Below, piece after piece: positions 26,312-35,426 of a stretch of DNA of 64,000 nt; the first letter of the stretch is position 1; each line of letters begins with the position of its first letter. The notes beneath the pieces were generated by a model that had not been told where the DNA came from, ran no database searches, and worked only from the letters and a program-made list of their open reading frames with translations. The position numbers and the translations under genes were made by a program. The stretch lies in assembly GCA_036946405.1 (NCBI GenBank), contig JAQIJC010000001.1:689001-753000 (forward strand). Reading direction: 5' to 3'. This stretch comes from Sphingomonas phyllosphaerae (GTDB taxonomy: Bacteria > Pseudomonadota > Alphaproteobacteria > Sphingomonadales > Sphingomonadaceae).

Positions 26312-26919
26312 CAGTCTTTCACTCCATCTGCGATCACGATCATCGAGGCGGGATCGGTGACGCTATGTTCCACGTGAAACATCGACCGCCATTTAGCGGG
26401 CAGCAGAGCCACCTCACTAGCACCATTACGGCCACGGGGAAGGATCATTCGCGTGCGGCTGTGCCGAAGATGGCTCGTGATGGCGACAAGGTCCGGGATG
26501 CTCGCGACGGCGCGTGCGCTGATGACGTCGGCTCTGCCGCTGGTCGTCTCAGCCTTGCTCTTCTCAACAGTAACGTTGGAGAGCGCGAGGTCGGCAACGA
26601 CGGTGTGAAGGAATTCCACCCTTCTCGCTCGCGGTTCGACCAGCGAAACATGCGCATCGGTGACGATCGCCACGACTAGACCGGGGAAGCCGGGACCGGA
26701 GCCGATGTCGAACCACGTCCGGGTGGCGGCAGGCATGTGGGTCACCAGCTGCGCAGAATCGACGATGTGTCGATTCCAGATGAAGTCGCAGGAGGCAGGA
26801 GAGATGAGGTTCTGGCGCTCGTTTTCGGAAAGCACCATGGCGCGAAACCGATCCAGTCGCGCGGTGGCGTCCTGACCGAACCGCTCGCGACACCAGGCAA
26901 TCGCTTCGTCCTCGGTCAT
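26311..26919 (-). CDS. rsmG: 16S rRNA (guanine527-N7) methyltransferase RsmG
   Basis: 202 aa from ATG 26919, overlapping the mnmG stop (ATGA); an ATG at 26946 is also in frame. NRHIVDSAQL and FDIGSGPGFPGLVVAI (SAM site) are the RsmG signatures; it methylates G527 of 16S rRNA and its loss gives streptomycin resistance. Its last codons contain a parS site (26366-26381, read as MFHVEH). Confidence 0.93.
   Translation of the reverse strand: MTEDEAIAWCRERFGQDATARLDRFRAMVLSENERQNLISPASCDFIWNRHIVDSAQLVTHMPAATRTWFDIGSGPGFPGLVVAIVTDAHVSLVEPRARRVEFLHTVVADLALSNVTVEKSKAETTSGRADVISARAVASIPDLVAITSHLRHSRTRMILPRGRNGASEVALLPAKWRSMFHVEHSVTDPASMIVIADGVKD
26366..26381. other. parS site 1 (inside rsmG 3' end)
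   Basis: TGTTCCACGTGAAACA, matching the parS consensus TGTTNCACGTGAAACA at all positions. It lies about 55 bp upstream of the parA start and 16.4 kb from the probable origin. Confidence 0.9.
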
Positions 26920-28640
26920 GCCGATCGCTTCCTTGCATGAAGCCAAAGAGCGGCGATCGCGGCCGGCGTGACACCTCGAACACGCGATGCTTCATCAAGC
27001 GTCCGTGGCGACGCAAGCTCGAGACGTTCGATCATTTCAGTCGACAACCCGGGTATTGTCCTTAGTGCTGCGCCATCAGTGAAGATCGCGATGTTGCCGT
27101 CGCGGCGCATCCGTTCGACCTCCTCGCTCTGGCGCTCGAGATAGGGCGCGTAGCGGCGATCCTCGGCAACTTCGCGCACGATGTCGGCACTCGCGGTGCG
27201 ATCATCTCCCGCGCGGGCCGCTTCGCGCATCCGTGATCGGCGTCGCACATGTTCCTGGCGGCGGGCGGTGAGGGCGCCGAGCGAACCTGCCCACTCGGAC
27301 AGCCGTGTCTCGGCATTGTCGGCGCGCAGCGCGAGGCGGTATTCGGCGCGCGCGGTCAGCATCCGGTATGGCTCGCTGACGCCTTGCAAGACGAGATCGT
27401 CGATCATCACCCCGATATATCCGCGCGCCCGGTCGACGATCATCGGCTCCAGATCACAGGCATAGGCGGCGGCGTTCAATCCCGCGACCACGCCCTGCGC
27501 CGCCGCCTCTTCATAGCCCGTGGTGCCGTTCAATTGACCAGCACAGAAGACGCCAGGGATCGCGCCGAGCGCGAGGCGATGGTCGAGTGATCGTGGATCG
27601 ATGTAGTCATATTCGACGGCATAGCCATGTTGGACGATCTGCGCTCGTTCGAGACCGGAGATCGTCCGAACCATCGCAGTCTGCGTTTCGACATCCAGCG
27701 AGGTGGAGATACCGTTCGGGTAGATCCAGGCATCATCGAGCCCTTCGGGTTCGAGAAAAATCTGGTGACCGTCGCGATCGCCGAAGCGATGGACCTTGTC
27801 CTCGATCGACGGGCAGTACCGCGGTCCGCCGCCCTCGATATCCCCGCTGAATAATGGGGAGGTGGCCAGTCCGCGCCGAATGACGTCATGCGTCCTTTCG
27901 GACGTTCGCGTGATGGCGCACGCGAGTTGTGGCAAGCGCGGCGTATTCGTCATCGGTGACATGCGCCACGGGTCCACGTCGGAGGGCTGAGGCTCCAGTC
28001 GTGCCCAGTCAATCGTTCGACCATCGAGCCGGGGAGGGGTGCCGGTTTTCAGCCGTCCCATCGGAAGGCTCAACGCCCGGAGTTGCTCACCTAAGAGGTT
28101 GGCTGGCCGCTCGTCGATCCGCCCCCCTGCCGCGCGATCGAGGCCGCGGAAGATCTTGCCACCGAGGAAGGTGCCGGTTGCCAGAACGATCGCTCGTGTT
28201 TCGAGGCGGGTTCCGTCTGCCAGAATCGCGCCGGTCGTGACTGCGCCTTGCGTTTCGAGAGCCGTTGCCTCTCCCTCGATCAGCGTGACATTCGGGTAAT
28301 CGGCCAATTGGCGATGAATCGACGCGCGGTATCGGCGGCGATCGGCTTGTAGCCGAGGTCCCTGTACCGCCAAGCCCTTCGATCGGTTGAGCATCCGATA
28401 GTGGATGCCAGCGTCATCGGCCGCGCGGGCCATCAAACCGTCGAGCGCATCAACCTCGCGGACGAGATGTCCTTTGCCTAAGCCGCCAATCGACGGGTTG
28501 CATGACATCGTACCGACCTGCGCGAGAGCCTGCGATATCAGCGCGACTCTCGCACCACGTCTCGCCGCCGCGGCAGCTGCTTCAGTGCCGGCGTGGCCAC
28601 CGCCGACCACCACGACGTCGAACTGTTTCACGTGGAACAC
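26916..28640 (-). CDS. mnmG: tRNA uridine-5-carboxymethylaminomethyl modification enzyme MnmG (GidA)
   Basis: 574 aa from GTG 28640. FAD-binding GGGHAGTEAA (13-22), MSCNPSIGGLGKGHLV, TGTFLGGKIFRGL, RLKTGTPPRLDG and the C-terminal EASRVRGVTPAAIAAL are typical. With MnmE it modifies U34 of tRNAs. It is somewhat shorter than the usual ~620 aa; the reduction seems spread over the insert and C-terminal regions. Codons 1-6 (VFHVKQ, Met at initiation) are formed by a parS site. The stop overlaps rsmG. Confidence 0.95.
   Translation of the reverse strand: MFHVKQFDVVVVGGGHAGTEAAAAAARRGARVALISQALAQVGTMSCNPSIGGLGKGHLVREVDALDGLMARAADDAGIHYRMLNRSKGLAVQGPRLQADRRRYRASIHRQLADYPNVTLIEGEATALETQGAVTTGAILADGTRLETRAIVLATGTFLGGKIFRGLDRAAGGRIDERPANLLGEQLRALSLPMGRLKTGTPPRLDGRTIDWARLEPQPSDVDPWRMSPMTNTPRLPQLACAITRTSERTHDVIRRGLATSPLFSGDIEGGGPRYCPSIEDKVHRFGDRDGHQIFLEPEGLDDAWIYPNGISTSLDVETQTAMVRTISGLERAQIVQHGYAVEYDYIDPRSLDHRLALGAIPGVFCAGQLNGTTGYEEAAAQGVVAGLNAAAYACDLEPMIVDRARGYIGVMIDDLVLQGVSEPYRMLTARAEYRLALRADNAETRLSEWAGSLGALTARRQEHVRRRSRMREAARAGDDRTASADIVREVAEDRRYAPYLERQSEEVERMRRDGNIAIFTDGAALRTIPGLSTEMIERLELASPRTLDEASRVRGVTPAAIAALWLHARKRSA
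28624..28639. other. parS site 2 (inside mnmG start)
   Basis: TGTTTCACGTGGAACA on the plus strand, the exact reverse complement of parS site 1. It lies 2.2 kb away from site 1 and covers codons 1-6 of mnmG. Confidence 0.88.
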
Positions 28641-29912
28641 TCATTTTCCCAAACAGAAGCGGCCGAACAGCGCGTCAAGCATCGCTTCGGTCGCGTCGCG
28701 GCCCAATATCGTGCCAAGAGCTAAGTTGGCAATCCGAAGGTGCTCGGCGTCCAGAAGGAGGTCACCCCCGCCGATGTGCCGGAGTTCGACGAGTGCCCGA
28801 CCGATCAACTCACGATGGCGACGATGGGGGACGATGCCCGACAGGTCGCCAAGCGATCGTGCCGCACGGCTCGCAATACCGGACCACAAGGCGTCGATCG
28901 TCGCCGGCGTGTGGATCGAGACGACATGATCATAGCAGTCGGCGCGATAGCTGCGCTCGTCGGCACGGGCACCGATCGTAACGGCCTGAGGGGGGGCGTC
29001 TTCTAGGTCGCCGAGCCAGAGGATGATGTCGGCGGCATCGAGCAGCGCGCGCGCGCGCTCGATGCCAATCGCCTCAATCGGATCGGCGGTTTCTTCTGCC
29101 AGACCCGCGGTATCGACCAGCCGGAATGGGATGCCGTCGCGGACCACGGAGGCTTCTAGAACGTCGCGGGTCGTTCCCGCGATATCGGTGACAATCGCTG
29201 CGGGTCTTCCTAGCAGCGCGTTGAAGAGCGATGACTTGCCGGCGTTACGCGGCCCGGCGAGCACGACCACCACGCCGTCGCGCAAGCGCTCGACCGGCGG
29301 ACGGTCCAGCATCGCGACCATCGCTTCGATGACCGGGGTCAGCGACGCCGGATCGAAGGCCGAAGCCTGCGCCACATCGTCCTCATCGCCGAAGTCGAGC
29401 TCGGCCTCGATCCGTGCCGACGCCATGCTCAATGCGTCGAGCCATTCTGTGACCGTCCTGCTCAACCCGCCTTCGGCCATCGCAAGCGCGGCGCGACGTT
29501 GCATCTCGGTTTCGGCCTCGAGCAGATCGGCGAGACCTTCCGCCTGCGCCAGATCCAGTCGGCCGTTCGACAACGCACGGCGCGTGAATTCGCCGGGCTC
29601 GGCAAGGCGCACGCCGGGCAGGAGCGCCAGCTCGGCCTCGATTGCGGCGACGACCGCCCGACCGCCGTGCAGGTGCAATTCGACCAGATCTTCACCCGTA
29701 GCGGTTGCGGGGCCGGGGAAGAACAATGTCAGCGCCTGATCGAGGGTAGCATCGTGTCGATCGCGGAGGCGGCGCAGGCCAGCGGTTCGCGGTGGTGGCA
29801 GACTGCCGGCCAGCGCCCCGCCCGCCGATCGTGCCTTCGGCCCGCTGATCCGAATAACTGCGATCGCCGCCGGCGGCCGGCCACTCGACAGCGCGAAAAT
29901 CGTGTCGGTCAT
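28641..29912 (-). CDS. mnmE: tRNA modification GTPase MnmE
   Basis: 423 aa from ATG 29912, overlapping the DUF6489 stop (ATGA). N-terminal tetrahydrofolate domain, helical domain, and an inserted G domain: G1 GPRNAGKSS (220-228), G2 IAGTTRD (244-250), G3 DTAGL (267-271). The C-terminal FCLGK keeps the catalytic cysteine (Cys420). The expected G4 NKxD reads GARAD (314-318) instead. With MnmG it builds the cmnm5 group on U34. One base pair separates it from mnmG. Confidence 0.94.
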   Translation of the reverse strand: MTDTIFALSSGRPPAAIAVIRISGPKARSAGGALAGSLPPPRTAGLRRLRDRHDATLDQALTLFFPGPATATGEDLVELHLHGGRAVVAAIEAELALLPGVRLAEPGEFTRRALSNGRLDLAQAEGLADLLEAETEMQRRAALAMAEGGLSRTVTEWLDALSMASARIEAELDFGDEDDVAQASAFDPASLTPVIEAMVAMLDRPPVERLRDGVVVVLAGPRNAGKSSLFNALLGRPAAIVTDIAGTTRDVLEASVVRDGIPFRLVDTAGLAEETADPIEAIGIERARALLDAADIILWLGDLEDAPPQAVTIGARADERSYRADCYDHVVSIHTPATIDALWSGIASRAARSLGDLSGIVPHRRHRELIGRALVELRHIGGGDLLLDAEHLRIANLALGTILGRDATEAMLDALFGRFCLGK

Positions 29913-30145
29913 CCGCCGGTCTTCGGGCCGTTCGTGAACAACTGACGCCAGAAGTCCATTCCCGTATCGCCGACCGGTGCCCAGCTGCGAAACATCGCGT
30001 TGATCAACTCCGGCGACAGACCTTGCCCATCCATCATCTCGCGCATTCGCGTGAGGTAATGATCGTGGAGCGGGGTGAGATCGGGCAATCCCATCATCCG
30101 CCGTGCCTCTTCCGGCGTACAATCAACTTCGATCGTGACCTTCAT
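29909..30145 (-). CDS. DUF6489-type small protein
   Basis: 78 aa from ATG 30145 (an upstream extension to 30220 adds low-quality sequence). MKVTIEVDCTPEEARRMMGLPDLTPLHDHYL is a strongly conserved start in small sphingomonad/alphaproteobacterial proteins that precede mnmE (DUF6489 in my recall). No signal or membrane segment. The stop overlaps mnmE (ATGA). Function unknown. Confidence 0.8.
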   Translation of the reverse strand: MKVTIEVDCTPEEARRMMGLPDLTPLHDHYLTRMREMMDGQGLSPELINAMFRSWAPVGDTGMDFWRQLFTNGPKTGG

Positions 30146-30288
30146 CGCCGCATTCCCCGCATCCGCCGCCGACCGTCCAGCGACCGACGATCTATGCGCG
30201 CGAACCACGTCGCGTCGCAACGGCAGAGCCGTGGCACTTTGTCGGCAGCGGTGGTTTATGGAGGCGACGTCGAATGGAGATGCAGCGA

Positions 30289-30981
30289 ATGACCGATATG
30301 ATTTCGATCCCGACCCTGGATGGTGCGACGCTCCCGGCCTATCGCGCGTCTCCGGAGGGGAAGCCGAAGGCGGCGATCATCGTCATTCAGGAGATTTTCG
30401 GCATCAACGCCGGCATCCGCCGCAAGTGCGATACGCTGGCGGAGGCGGGCTATCTGGCGATCGCGCCTGACCTGTTCTGGCGGATCGAACCGGGCATTTC
30501 GCTCGACCCCGATATCGCACCGGAGATGGAGCGCGCCTTGGCGCTGATGGGGCAGTTCGATCAGGATCAGGGTATCCGCGATATCGAGGCCGCGATCCGC
30601 TTCGCCCGTGGCGAAGGTGTCGCGAGCGTCGGTGCGGTCGGTTACTGTCTTGGCGGACGGCTCGCCTATATGACCGCGGCCCGCACGGACGTCGATGCGA
30701 GCGTCGGCTATTATGCGGTCGGCATCGATGGACTGCTCGGCGAGAAGCACGCGATCGCGAAGCCGTTGCTACTCCACATTGCGGGGGACGACGGCTTCGT
30801 CGACAAGGCGACGCAAGCCGCGATGCATGCCGGCCTCGACGATCATCCGAAGGTTACGCTCCACGACTATCCGGGCGAGGATCACGGTTTCGCGACGGAG
30901 TTCGGCAAGCGGCGCTCGGACGCCGCGGCGACACTGGCCGATCAACGCACCGCCGCGTTCTTCGCAGAGCACCTCGGCTGA
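30289..30981 (+). CDS. Dienelactone hydrolase family protein
   Basis: 230 aa; ATG 30289 is preferred for GGAG 9 nt upstream (another ATG at 30274). QEIFGINAGIR, the nucleophile GYCLGGR (Cys), GDDGFVD (Asp) and GEDHGF (His) form the Cys-Asp-His triad of dienelactone hydrolase/carboxymethylenebutenolidase. It may hydrolyse lactones or esters; no aromatic degradation genes surround it. Single gene, divergent from DUF6489-mnmE and convergent with ftsK. Confidence 0.88.
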   Translation: MTDMISIPTLDGATLPAYRASPEGKPKAAIIVIQEIFGINAGIRRKCDTLAEAGYLAIAPDLFWRIEPGISLDPDIAPEMERALALMGQFDQDQGIRDIEAAIRFARGEGVASVGAVGYCLGGRLAYMTAARTDVDASVGYYAVGIDGLLGEKHAIAKPLLLHIAGDDGFVDKATQAAMHAGLDDHPKVTLHDYPGEDHGFATEFGKRRSDAAATLADQRTAAFFAEHLG

Positions 30982-31006
30982 GACCGAGGACGCCTCGTCA
31001 TCTCGA

Positions 31007-31039
31007 ACCGGCCGCCACCAGATGACGATGGCGGCCGGT
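31007..31039. terminator. Bidirectional terminator-like hairpin
   Basis: 11-bp perfect inverted repeat, ACCGGCCGCCA (31007-31017) and TGGCGGCCGGT (31029-31039), in the gap between the convergent dienelactone hydrolase gene and ftsK. No T tract on either side. Confidence 0.55.
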
Positions 31040-31043
31040 CAGT

Positions 31044-33362
31044 TCACGCCGGATTGCCGTCGGTATCGCGCAGCACTTCGCGACGGCCGACATGGTCAGG
31101 GCGGCTCACCACGCCTTCCTTCTCCATCCGCTCAATCAAGCGCGCCGCGGAATTATAGCCGATCCGCAACTGCCGCTGGAGCCAGGAGGTCGACGCCTTC
31201 TGGCTGCCGCAGACGATCGACACCGCGGCGCGATATTGCTGATCCTCCGGCGAGTCTTCGCCAGTCGGCGCGCCCTCCAGCGCGAAGCTTTCCGCCGGCT
31301 CTTCGGTGACCGATTCGATGTAATCGGGCTGGCCCTGCGCGCGCCAGTGATCGGTGACCGCACGCACCTCGTCGTCGCTGACGAACGGGCCGTGGACGCG
31401 GACGATGCCCTTGCCGCCGGGCATGTAGAGCATGTCGCCGCGCCCCAGCAGCTGCTCGGCGCCCTGTTCGCCGAGGATCGTCCGCGAATCGATCTTGCTG
31501 GTGACGTGAAAGCTGATTCGGGTCGGCAGGTTGGCCTTGATGACGCCGGTGATGACGTCGACCGACGGACGCTGCGTGGCCATGATGAGGTGGATGCCCG
31601 CCGCGCGCGCCTTTTGCGCGAGGCGCTGGATCAGGAATTCGACCTCCTTGCCGGCGGTCATCATCAGGTCGGCCAGCTCATCGACGATGACGACGATCTG
31701 CGGCAGCACGTCGTAATCGAGCTGCTCTTCCTCGTAGATCGGCTGGCCGTTCTCGCCATAGCCGGTCTGGACGCGACGGCCGAGCGGGGTGCCCTTCGCG
31801 CGCGCCGCGCGAACCTTGTCGTTGAAGCTGGCTAGGCTGCGGACGCCGACCGACGACATCTGGCGATAGCGATCCTCCATCGTCTCGACCGCCCATTTCA
31901 GCGCGCGCACCGCCTTGGCGGGATCGGTGACGACCGGCGAGAGCAGGTGCGGGATATCGTCGTACATGCTCAGTTCGAGCATCTTCGGGTCGATCATGAT
32001 CATCCGGCATTGATCCGGGGTCAGCCGGTAGAGCAGCGACAGGATCATGCCGTTGAGCCCGACCGACTTGCCCGAGCCGGTGGTGCCGGCGACAAGCAAG
32101 TGCGGCATCGGCGCGAGATCGGCGATGACGGGGTCGCCGGCGATGTTCTTGCCGAGGATGACGGGCAGCTGCGCCGTCTGGTCCTCGAACGCTTGGCTGG
32201 CGACGAGTTCGTGGAGCGACACCATCTCGCGCTTGGTATTGGGCAGCTCGATGCCGATCACCGAACGGCCGGGGATCGTCGCGACGCGCGCCGAGATCGC
32301 CGACATGTTGCGCGCGATATCGTCGGCCAGCGCGATGACGCGGTTCGCCTTGGTGCCGGGGGCGGGCTCCAGCTCGTACATCGTCACGACCGGGCCGGGG
32401 CGGACCTCGGTGATCGCGCCCTGCACCTTGAAGTCGTCGAGCACGGTTTCGAGCAGCCGCGCGTTCCGCTCCAGCCCGGCCTTGTCGACCGGACTGCTCT
32501 GGTTCGCGGGTGCGGGGGTGAGCAGGTCGAGCGACGGCAGCACGAACGTGTCGCGCAGGTCGAGCCGCTGTTGCGGCTTCGGCGGCGCGAGCGACGGGGC
32601 GGTGGTGCGATCGCTGATGACCGGGGCGGGGCGGTTGTCGGGCTGTGCCACCGCGCGCGGTGCGGGACTGCGCGAGAGCGCGAACGGCGCGTCCTCATCG
32701 TCCTGCACCTCGTCGAATGCCGCATCGTCACCGCCGGCCTCGTCGTCGCGCGCCCGCCGGCGGAGCAGGCGCGGGGAGGGGGCGAAGCGCGCCAGATCGA
32801 TCTCGAGGCTGCGTCCCCACAGGATCGCGCCAGCGATCCCGGTGACGAGCCCCAGCGCGAGCACGCTCCACCATGTCACCTGCGGGTTACCGATCAGCGC
32901 GATGCCGGAGCGGATCGCACCGACCACGCCGGAGCCGACCGCACCGCCCCAGCCGAACGGCAGCGCCGGCACCGCGCCGGGCGCGACGCAGGTCAATGTC
33001 ACCGCCATCAACGCGACGCCGATCGCGGCGTTGCGGAGCATCCGCCAGCCGTCTCCCGCCGGCTGCGCGCGCCACAGGCGCAGCGCCACGATCGGCGCGA
33101 CCGGCAGCAACAACGCCACCGCCGGGCCGAACACGGTCAGCGCGAGATCGGCGAACCACGCACCGGGGCTGCCGAGCAGATTGCCCGTCACGCCCGCGGC
33201 GGCGGTGTTGAGCGAGGCGTCGCCCGGCTGGTAGGTGACGAGCGCCACCGCCATCGCCACCGTCAACGCGAACAAGGCGGTGGCGACGATCAGCGCCCCG
33301 CTGCGCAACGCCCCGGCCTTGACCGTCTCACGCCACAATGGCGCGTCGACACGGCTTGCCAT
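31044..33362 (-). CDS. ftsK: DNA translocase FtsK
   Basis: 772 aa. Four N-terminal membrane helices (within about 20-190) tether it to the division septum, then a linker of ~120 residues, much shorter than in E. coli. The motor has AGTTGSGKSVGLN (Walker A), VVIVDELADLMM (Walker B) and IHLIMATQRPSVDVITG. The C-terminal ~65 residues (QRQLRIGYNSAARLIERMEKEGVV) are the gamma winged helix that reads KOPS. It clears chromosome ends at division and activates XerCD at dif. Confidence 0.95.
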   Translation of the reverse strand: MASRVDAPLWRETVKAGALRSGALIVATALFALTVAMAVALVTYQPGDASLNTAAAGVTGNLLGSPGAWFADLALTVFGPAVALLLPVAPIVALRLWRAQPAGDGWRMLRNAAIGVALMAVTLTCVAPGAVPALPFGWGGAVGSGVVGAIRSGIALIGNPQVTWWSVLALGLVTGIAGAILWGRSLEIDLARFAPSPRLLRRRARDDEAGGDDAAFDEVQDDEDAPFALSRSPAPRAVAQPDNRPAPVISDRTTAPSLAPPKPQQRLDLRDTFVLPSLDLLTPAPANQSSPVDKAGLERNARLLETVLDDFKVQGAITEVRPGPVVTMYELEPAPGTKANRVIALADDIARNMSAISARVATIPGRSVIGIELPNTKREMVSLHELVASQAFEDQTAQLPVILGKNIAGDPVIADLAPMPHLLVAGTTGSGKSVGLNGMILSLLYRLTPDQCRMIMIDPKMLELSMYDDIPHLLSPVVTDPAKAVRALKWAVETMEDRYRQMSSVGVRSLASFNDKVRAARAKGTPLGRRVQTGYGENGQPIYEEEQLDYDVLPQIVVIVDELADLMMTAGKEVEFLIQRLAQKARAAGIHLIMATQRPSVDVITGVIKANLPTRISFHVTSKIDSRTILGEQGAEQLLGRGDMLYMPGGKGIVRVHGPFVSDDEVRAVTDHWRAQGQPDYIESVTEEPAESFALEGAPTGEDSPEDQQYRAAVSIVCGSQKASTSWLQRQLRIGYNSAARLIERMEKEGVVSRPDHVGRREVLRDTDGNPA

Positions 33363-33475
33363 CCCGAACCCCCAACGATGTCAGAAAATACCGCCATATT
33401 CTCCGCCGCCGCGCGTTGTACGTCAAGATGGCGGTGGACGTTGGCATCGCGCGCGCGTGACGATAGGGCAGGATC

Positions 33476-34705
33476 ATGGACAAAGCAGATGCCCGGGCAG
33501 ACGTGCTCATCCTCGGCGGCGGGCTGGTCGGCAGCGCGCTTGCGGTCGCGCTCGATCGGCACGGCCTCTCCTCGATCGTCGTCGATCCTGCCGATCCGGC
33601 GGTGACACTGACCGCGGGGTTCGACGGTCGCGCGTCCGCAGTGGCGAGCGCGAGCCACAAGATGCTCGATGCGATCGGGGTCGGCGATGCCTTGCGTGGC
33701 AAGGGCTGCGAGATCCGGCAGATCCGCGTCAGCGACGGTCTGGCGCCGGGCAAGCTCGATTTCATCCCCGCACCCGACGATGCCGCGCTCGGCACGATGT
33801 ACGAGAACCGGCTGCTGCGCCGCTCGCTCTATGATGCGGCGGTCGCGGCGGAGCGGGTCGATCTGCGGATGCAGACGCGCGCGACGACGATCGTGCGCGA
33901 TGCCGATGGGGTGCGGGCGACGCTGTCGTCGGGGGCGACCGTCACTGCCGACCTGCTCGTCGCCGCCGAGGGACGGCAATCGCCGACGCGTGAGGCGGCC
34001 GGGATCAACGTCGCGCGCTGGCACTACGACCATGCCGCGATCATCGGCGCCTTTCATCATGAGCGCAGCCACGAGAATGTGGCTTATGAGATCTTCTATT
34101 CCGCCGGGCCGTTCGCGCTGCTTCCGTTGCCCGATGACGAGATCGGGCACCGTTCGGCGATCGTCTGGACGGTGGCGGGGGACCATGCCGCGGGGATGCT
34201 AAAGCTCGGCGATCGGGGTTTCCTGGCCGAAGCGGAGAAGCGCATGGGCGGGTTCCTCGGCGCGCTGTCGCATGCCTCGCCGCGCGCCAGCTATCCGCTC
34301 GGCTTCCACCATGCGGCGCGGCTGACCGACACGCGGCTGGTGCTGGTCGGCGATGCGGCGCACGGCATCCATCCGATCGCGGGGCAGGGCGTGAACCTCG
34401 GCTACCGCGACGTCGCCGCGCTGGTCGAGGTGCTGGTCGAGGGCCGGCGGCTCGGGCTGGAAGCGGGCGATGCGCAACTGCTCAAGCGCTACGAACGGTG
34501 GCGGAGCCTCGACACATTCATGGTCGCCGCCGCCACCGACACGCTGACGCGGCTGTTCGGCGTGCCGGGCAAGGCGGCGAGCGCGGTGCGGCGGTTCGGC
34601 ATCTCGGCGGTCGATCGCCTCCCGCCGCTCAAGGAGCGCTTCATGGCGGAGGCGCGTGGCGAAAGCGGTGACCTGCCCAGATTGTTGATGGGTACGATGG
34701 TCTGA
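33476..34705 (+). CDS. UbiH/UbiF/VisC/COQ6 family FAD-dependent hydroxylase
   Basis: 409 aa. FAD site LILGGGLVGSALA (12-24), the mid-domain RQSPTREAAGI (DG-like motif), and GDAAHGIHPIAGQGVNLGYRD near residue 295 match the flavin aromatic hydroxylases of ubiquinone synthesis (UbiH/F/I type). Which ring carbon it hydroxylates cannot be told by eye. Divergent from ftsK; convergent with pdeM (3-bp gap). Confidence 0.9.
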   Translation: MDKADARADVLILGGGLVGSALAVALDRHGLSSIVVDPADPAVTLTAGFDGRASAVASASHKMLDAIGVGDALRGKGCEIRQIRVSDGLAPGKLDFIPAPDDAALGTMYENRLLRRSLYDAAVAAERVDLRMQTRATTIVRDADGVRATLSSGATVTADLLVAAEGRQSPTREAAGINVARWHYDHAAIIGAFHHERSHENVAYEIFYSAGPFALLPLPDDEIGHRSAIVWTVAGDHAAGMLKLGDRGFLAEAEKRMGGFLGALSHASPRASYPLGFHHAARLTDTRLVLVGDAAHGIHPIAGQGVNLGYRDVAALVEVLVEGRRLGLEAGDAQLLKRYERWRSLDTFMVAAATDTLTRLFGVPGKAASAVRRFGISAVDRLPPLKERFMAEARGESGDLPRLLMGTMV

Positions 34706-34708
34706 CGG

Positions 34709-35398
34709 TCAGGCCGCAACCGGGAAACGCAACAGCCGGTCGGGCAGGGCGACCAGCGCCTCCGCCCCGCCGCCGGTCGCGCGGGCGATCTCGGGGTGTG
34801 TGACGTCGAGCCCGCCGGTCAGCGCGCCGAAGGCCGGGAAGATCAGCTTGGTCGCGGTCGCCACGAAGCAGCGCCGCGCGACCAGCTTGCCGCGCACCTT
34901 CACCCGCAGCTTCGGATGATAATGACCCGATAGCTCGGGACGTGTTTCACGTGGATCGGCCTCGTGACGCAGCACCACCCCATCGACGATCGCCTCGTCC
35001 CGTACTGCGCCGCCGCAGCGATCGACGTAGGTGCGATCGTGGTTGCCGGTGATCCAGGTCCAGCGCGTCAGGGCGGTCAAGGCCGACAGTCGCTCGCGCG
35101 CGGCATCGGGAAGGCGGTCACAACCGGCGATATCGTGGAAGCTGTCGCCCAGGCACCAGACTTCCTCCGCACCCGTCGCCGCGACCGTCGCGGAGAGCGC
35201 AGTCAGGGTCGCGATCGAATCATAGGGCGGCAACATCTGCCCACCGCGCGCGAACCAGCTCGCCTTTTCGAGATGCAGATCGGCCACCAACAACGCCCGC
35301 CGCGCCGGCCAGAACAGCGCGCCCTCGGGCAACGCCTGCCAGACGTGCCCAGCGAAGCGGAGCTCGGCGAACGGAACGGGAACCATGCCGAGCGCCAT
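34709..35398 (-). CDS. pdeM: Ligase-associated DNA damage response endonuclease PdeM
   Basis: 229 aa (an inner ATG at 35386 is also possible). Calcineurin-like metallophosphoesterase with DLHLEKAS, GDSFHD, GNHDR and GHYHPK. The family PdeM is annotated as part of the ligase-associated DNA damage response set, with an Lhr-like helicase, an MBL exonuclease and an ATP-dependent ligase. Two of these partners are nearby (37.8 and 40.7 kb); the ligase is not. A parS-like sequence lies inside it (34943-34958). Confidence 0.9.
   Translation of the reverse strand: MALGMVPVPFAELRFAGHVWQALPEGALFWPARRALLVADLHLEKASWFARGGQMLPPYDSIATLTALSATVAATGAEEVWCLGDSFHDIAGCDRLPDAARERLSALTALTRWTWITGNHDRTYVDRCGGAVRDEAIVDGVVLRHEADPRETRPELSGHYHPKLRVKVRGKLVARRCFVATATKLIFPAFGALTGGLDVTHPEIARATGGGAEALVALPDRLLRFPVAA
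34943..34958. other. Degenerate parS-like sequence (inside pdeM)
   Basis: TGTTTCACGTGGATCG: the first 13 bases equal parS site 2, and the last three diverge. One half-site is complete. Possibly a weak or decayed parS. Confidence 0.3.
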
Positions 35399-35426
35399 GC
35401 CTCAGCCGGCAACGCGGATCAACAGC

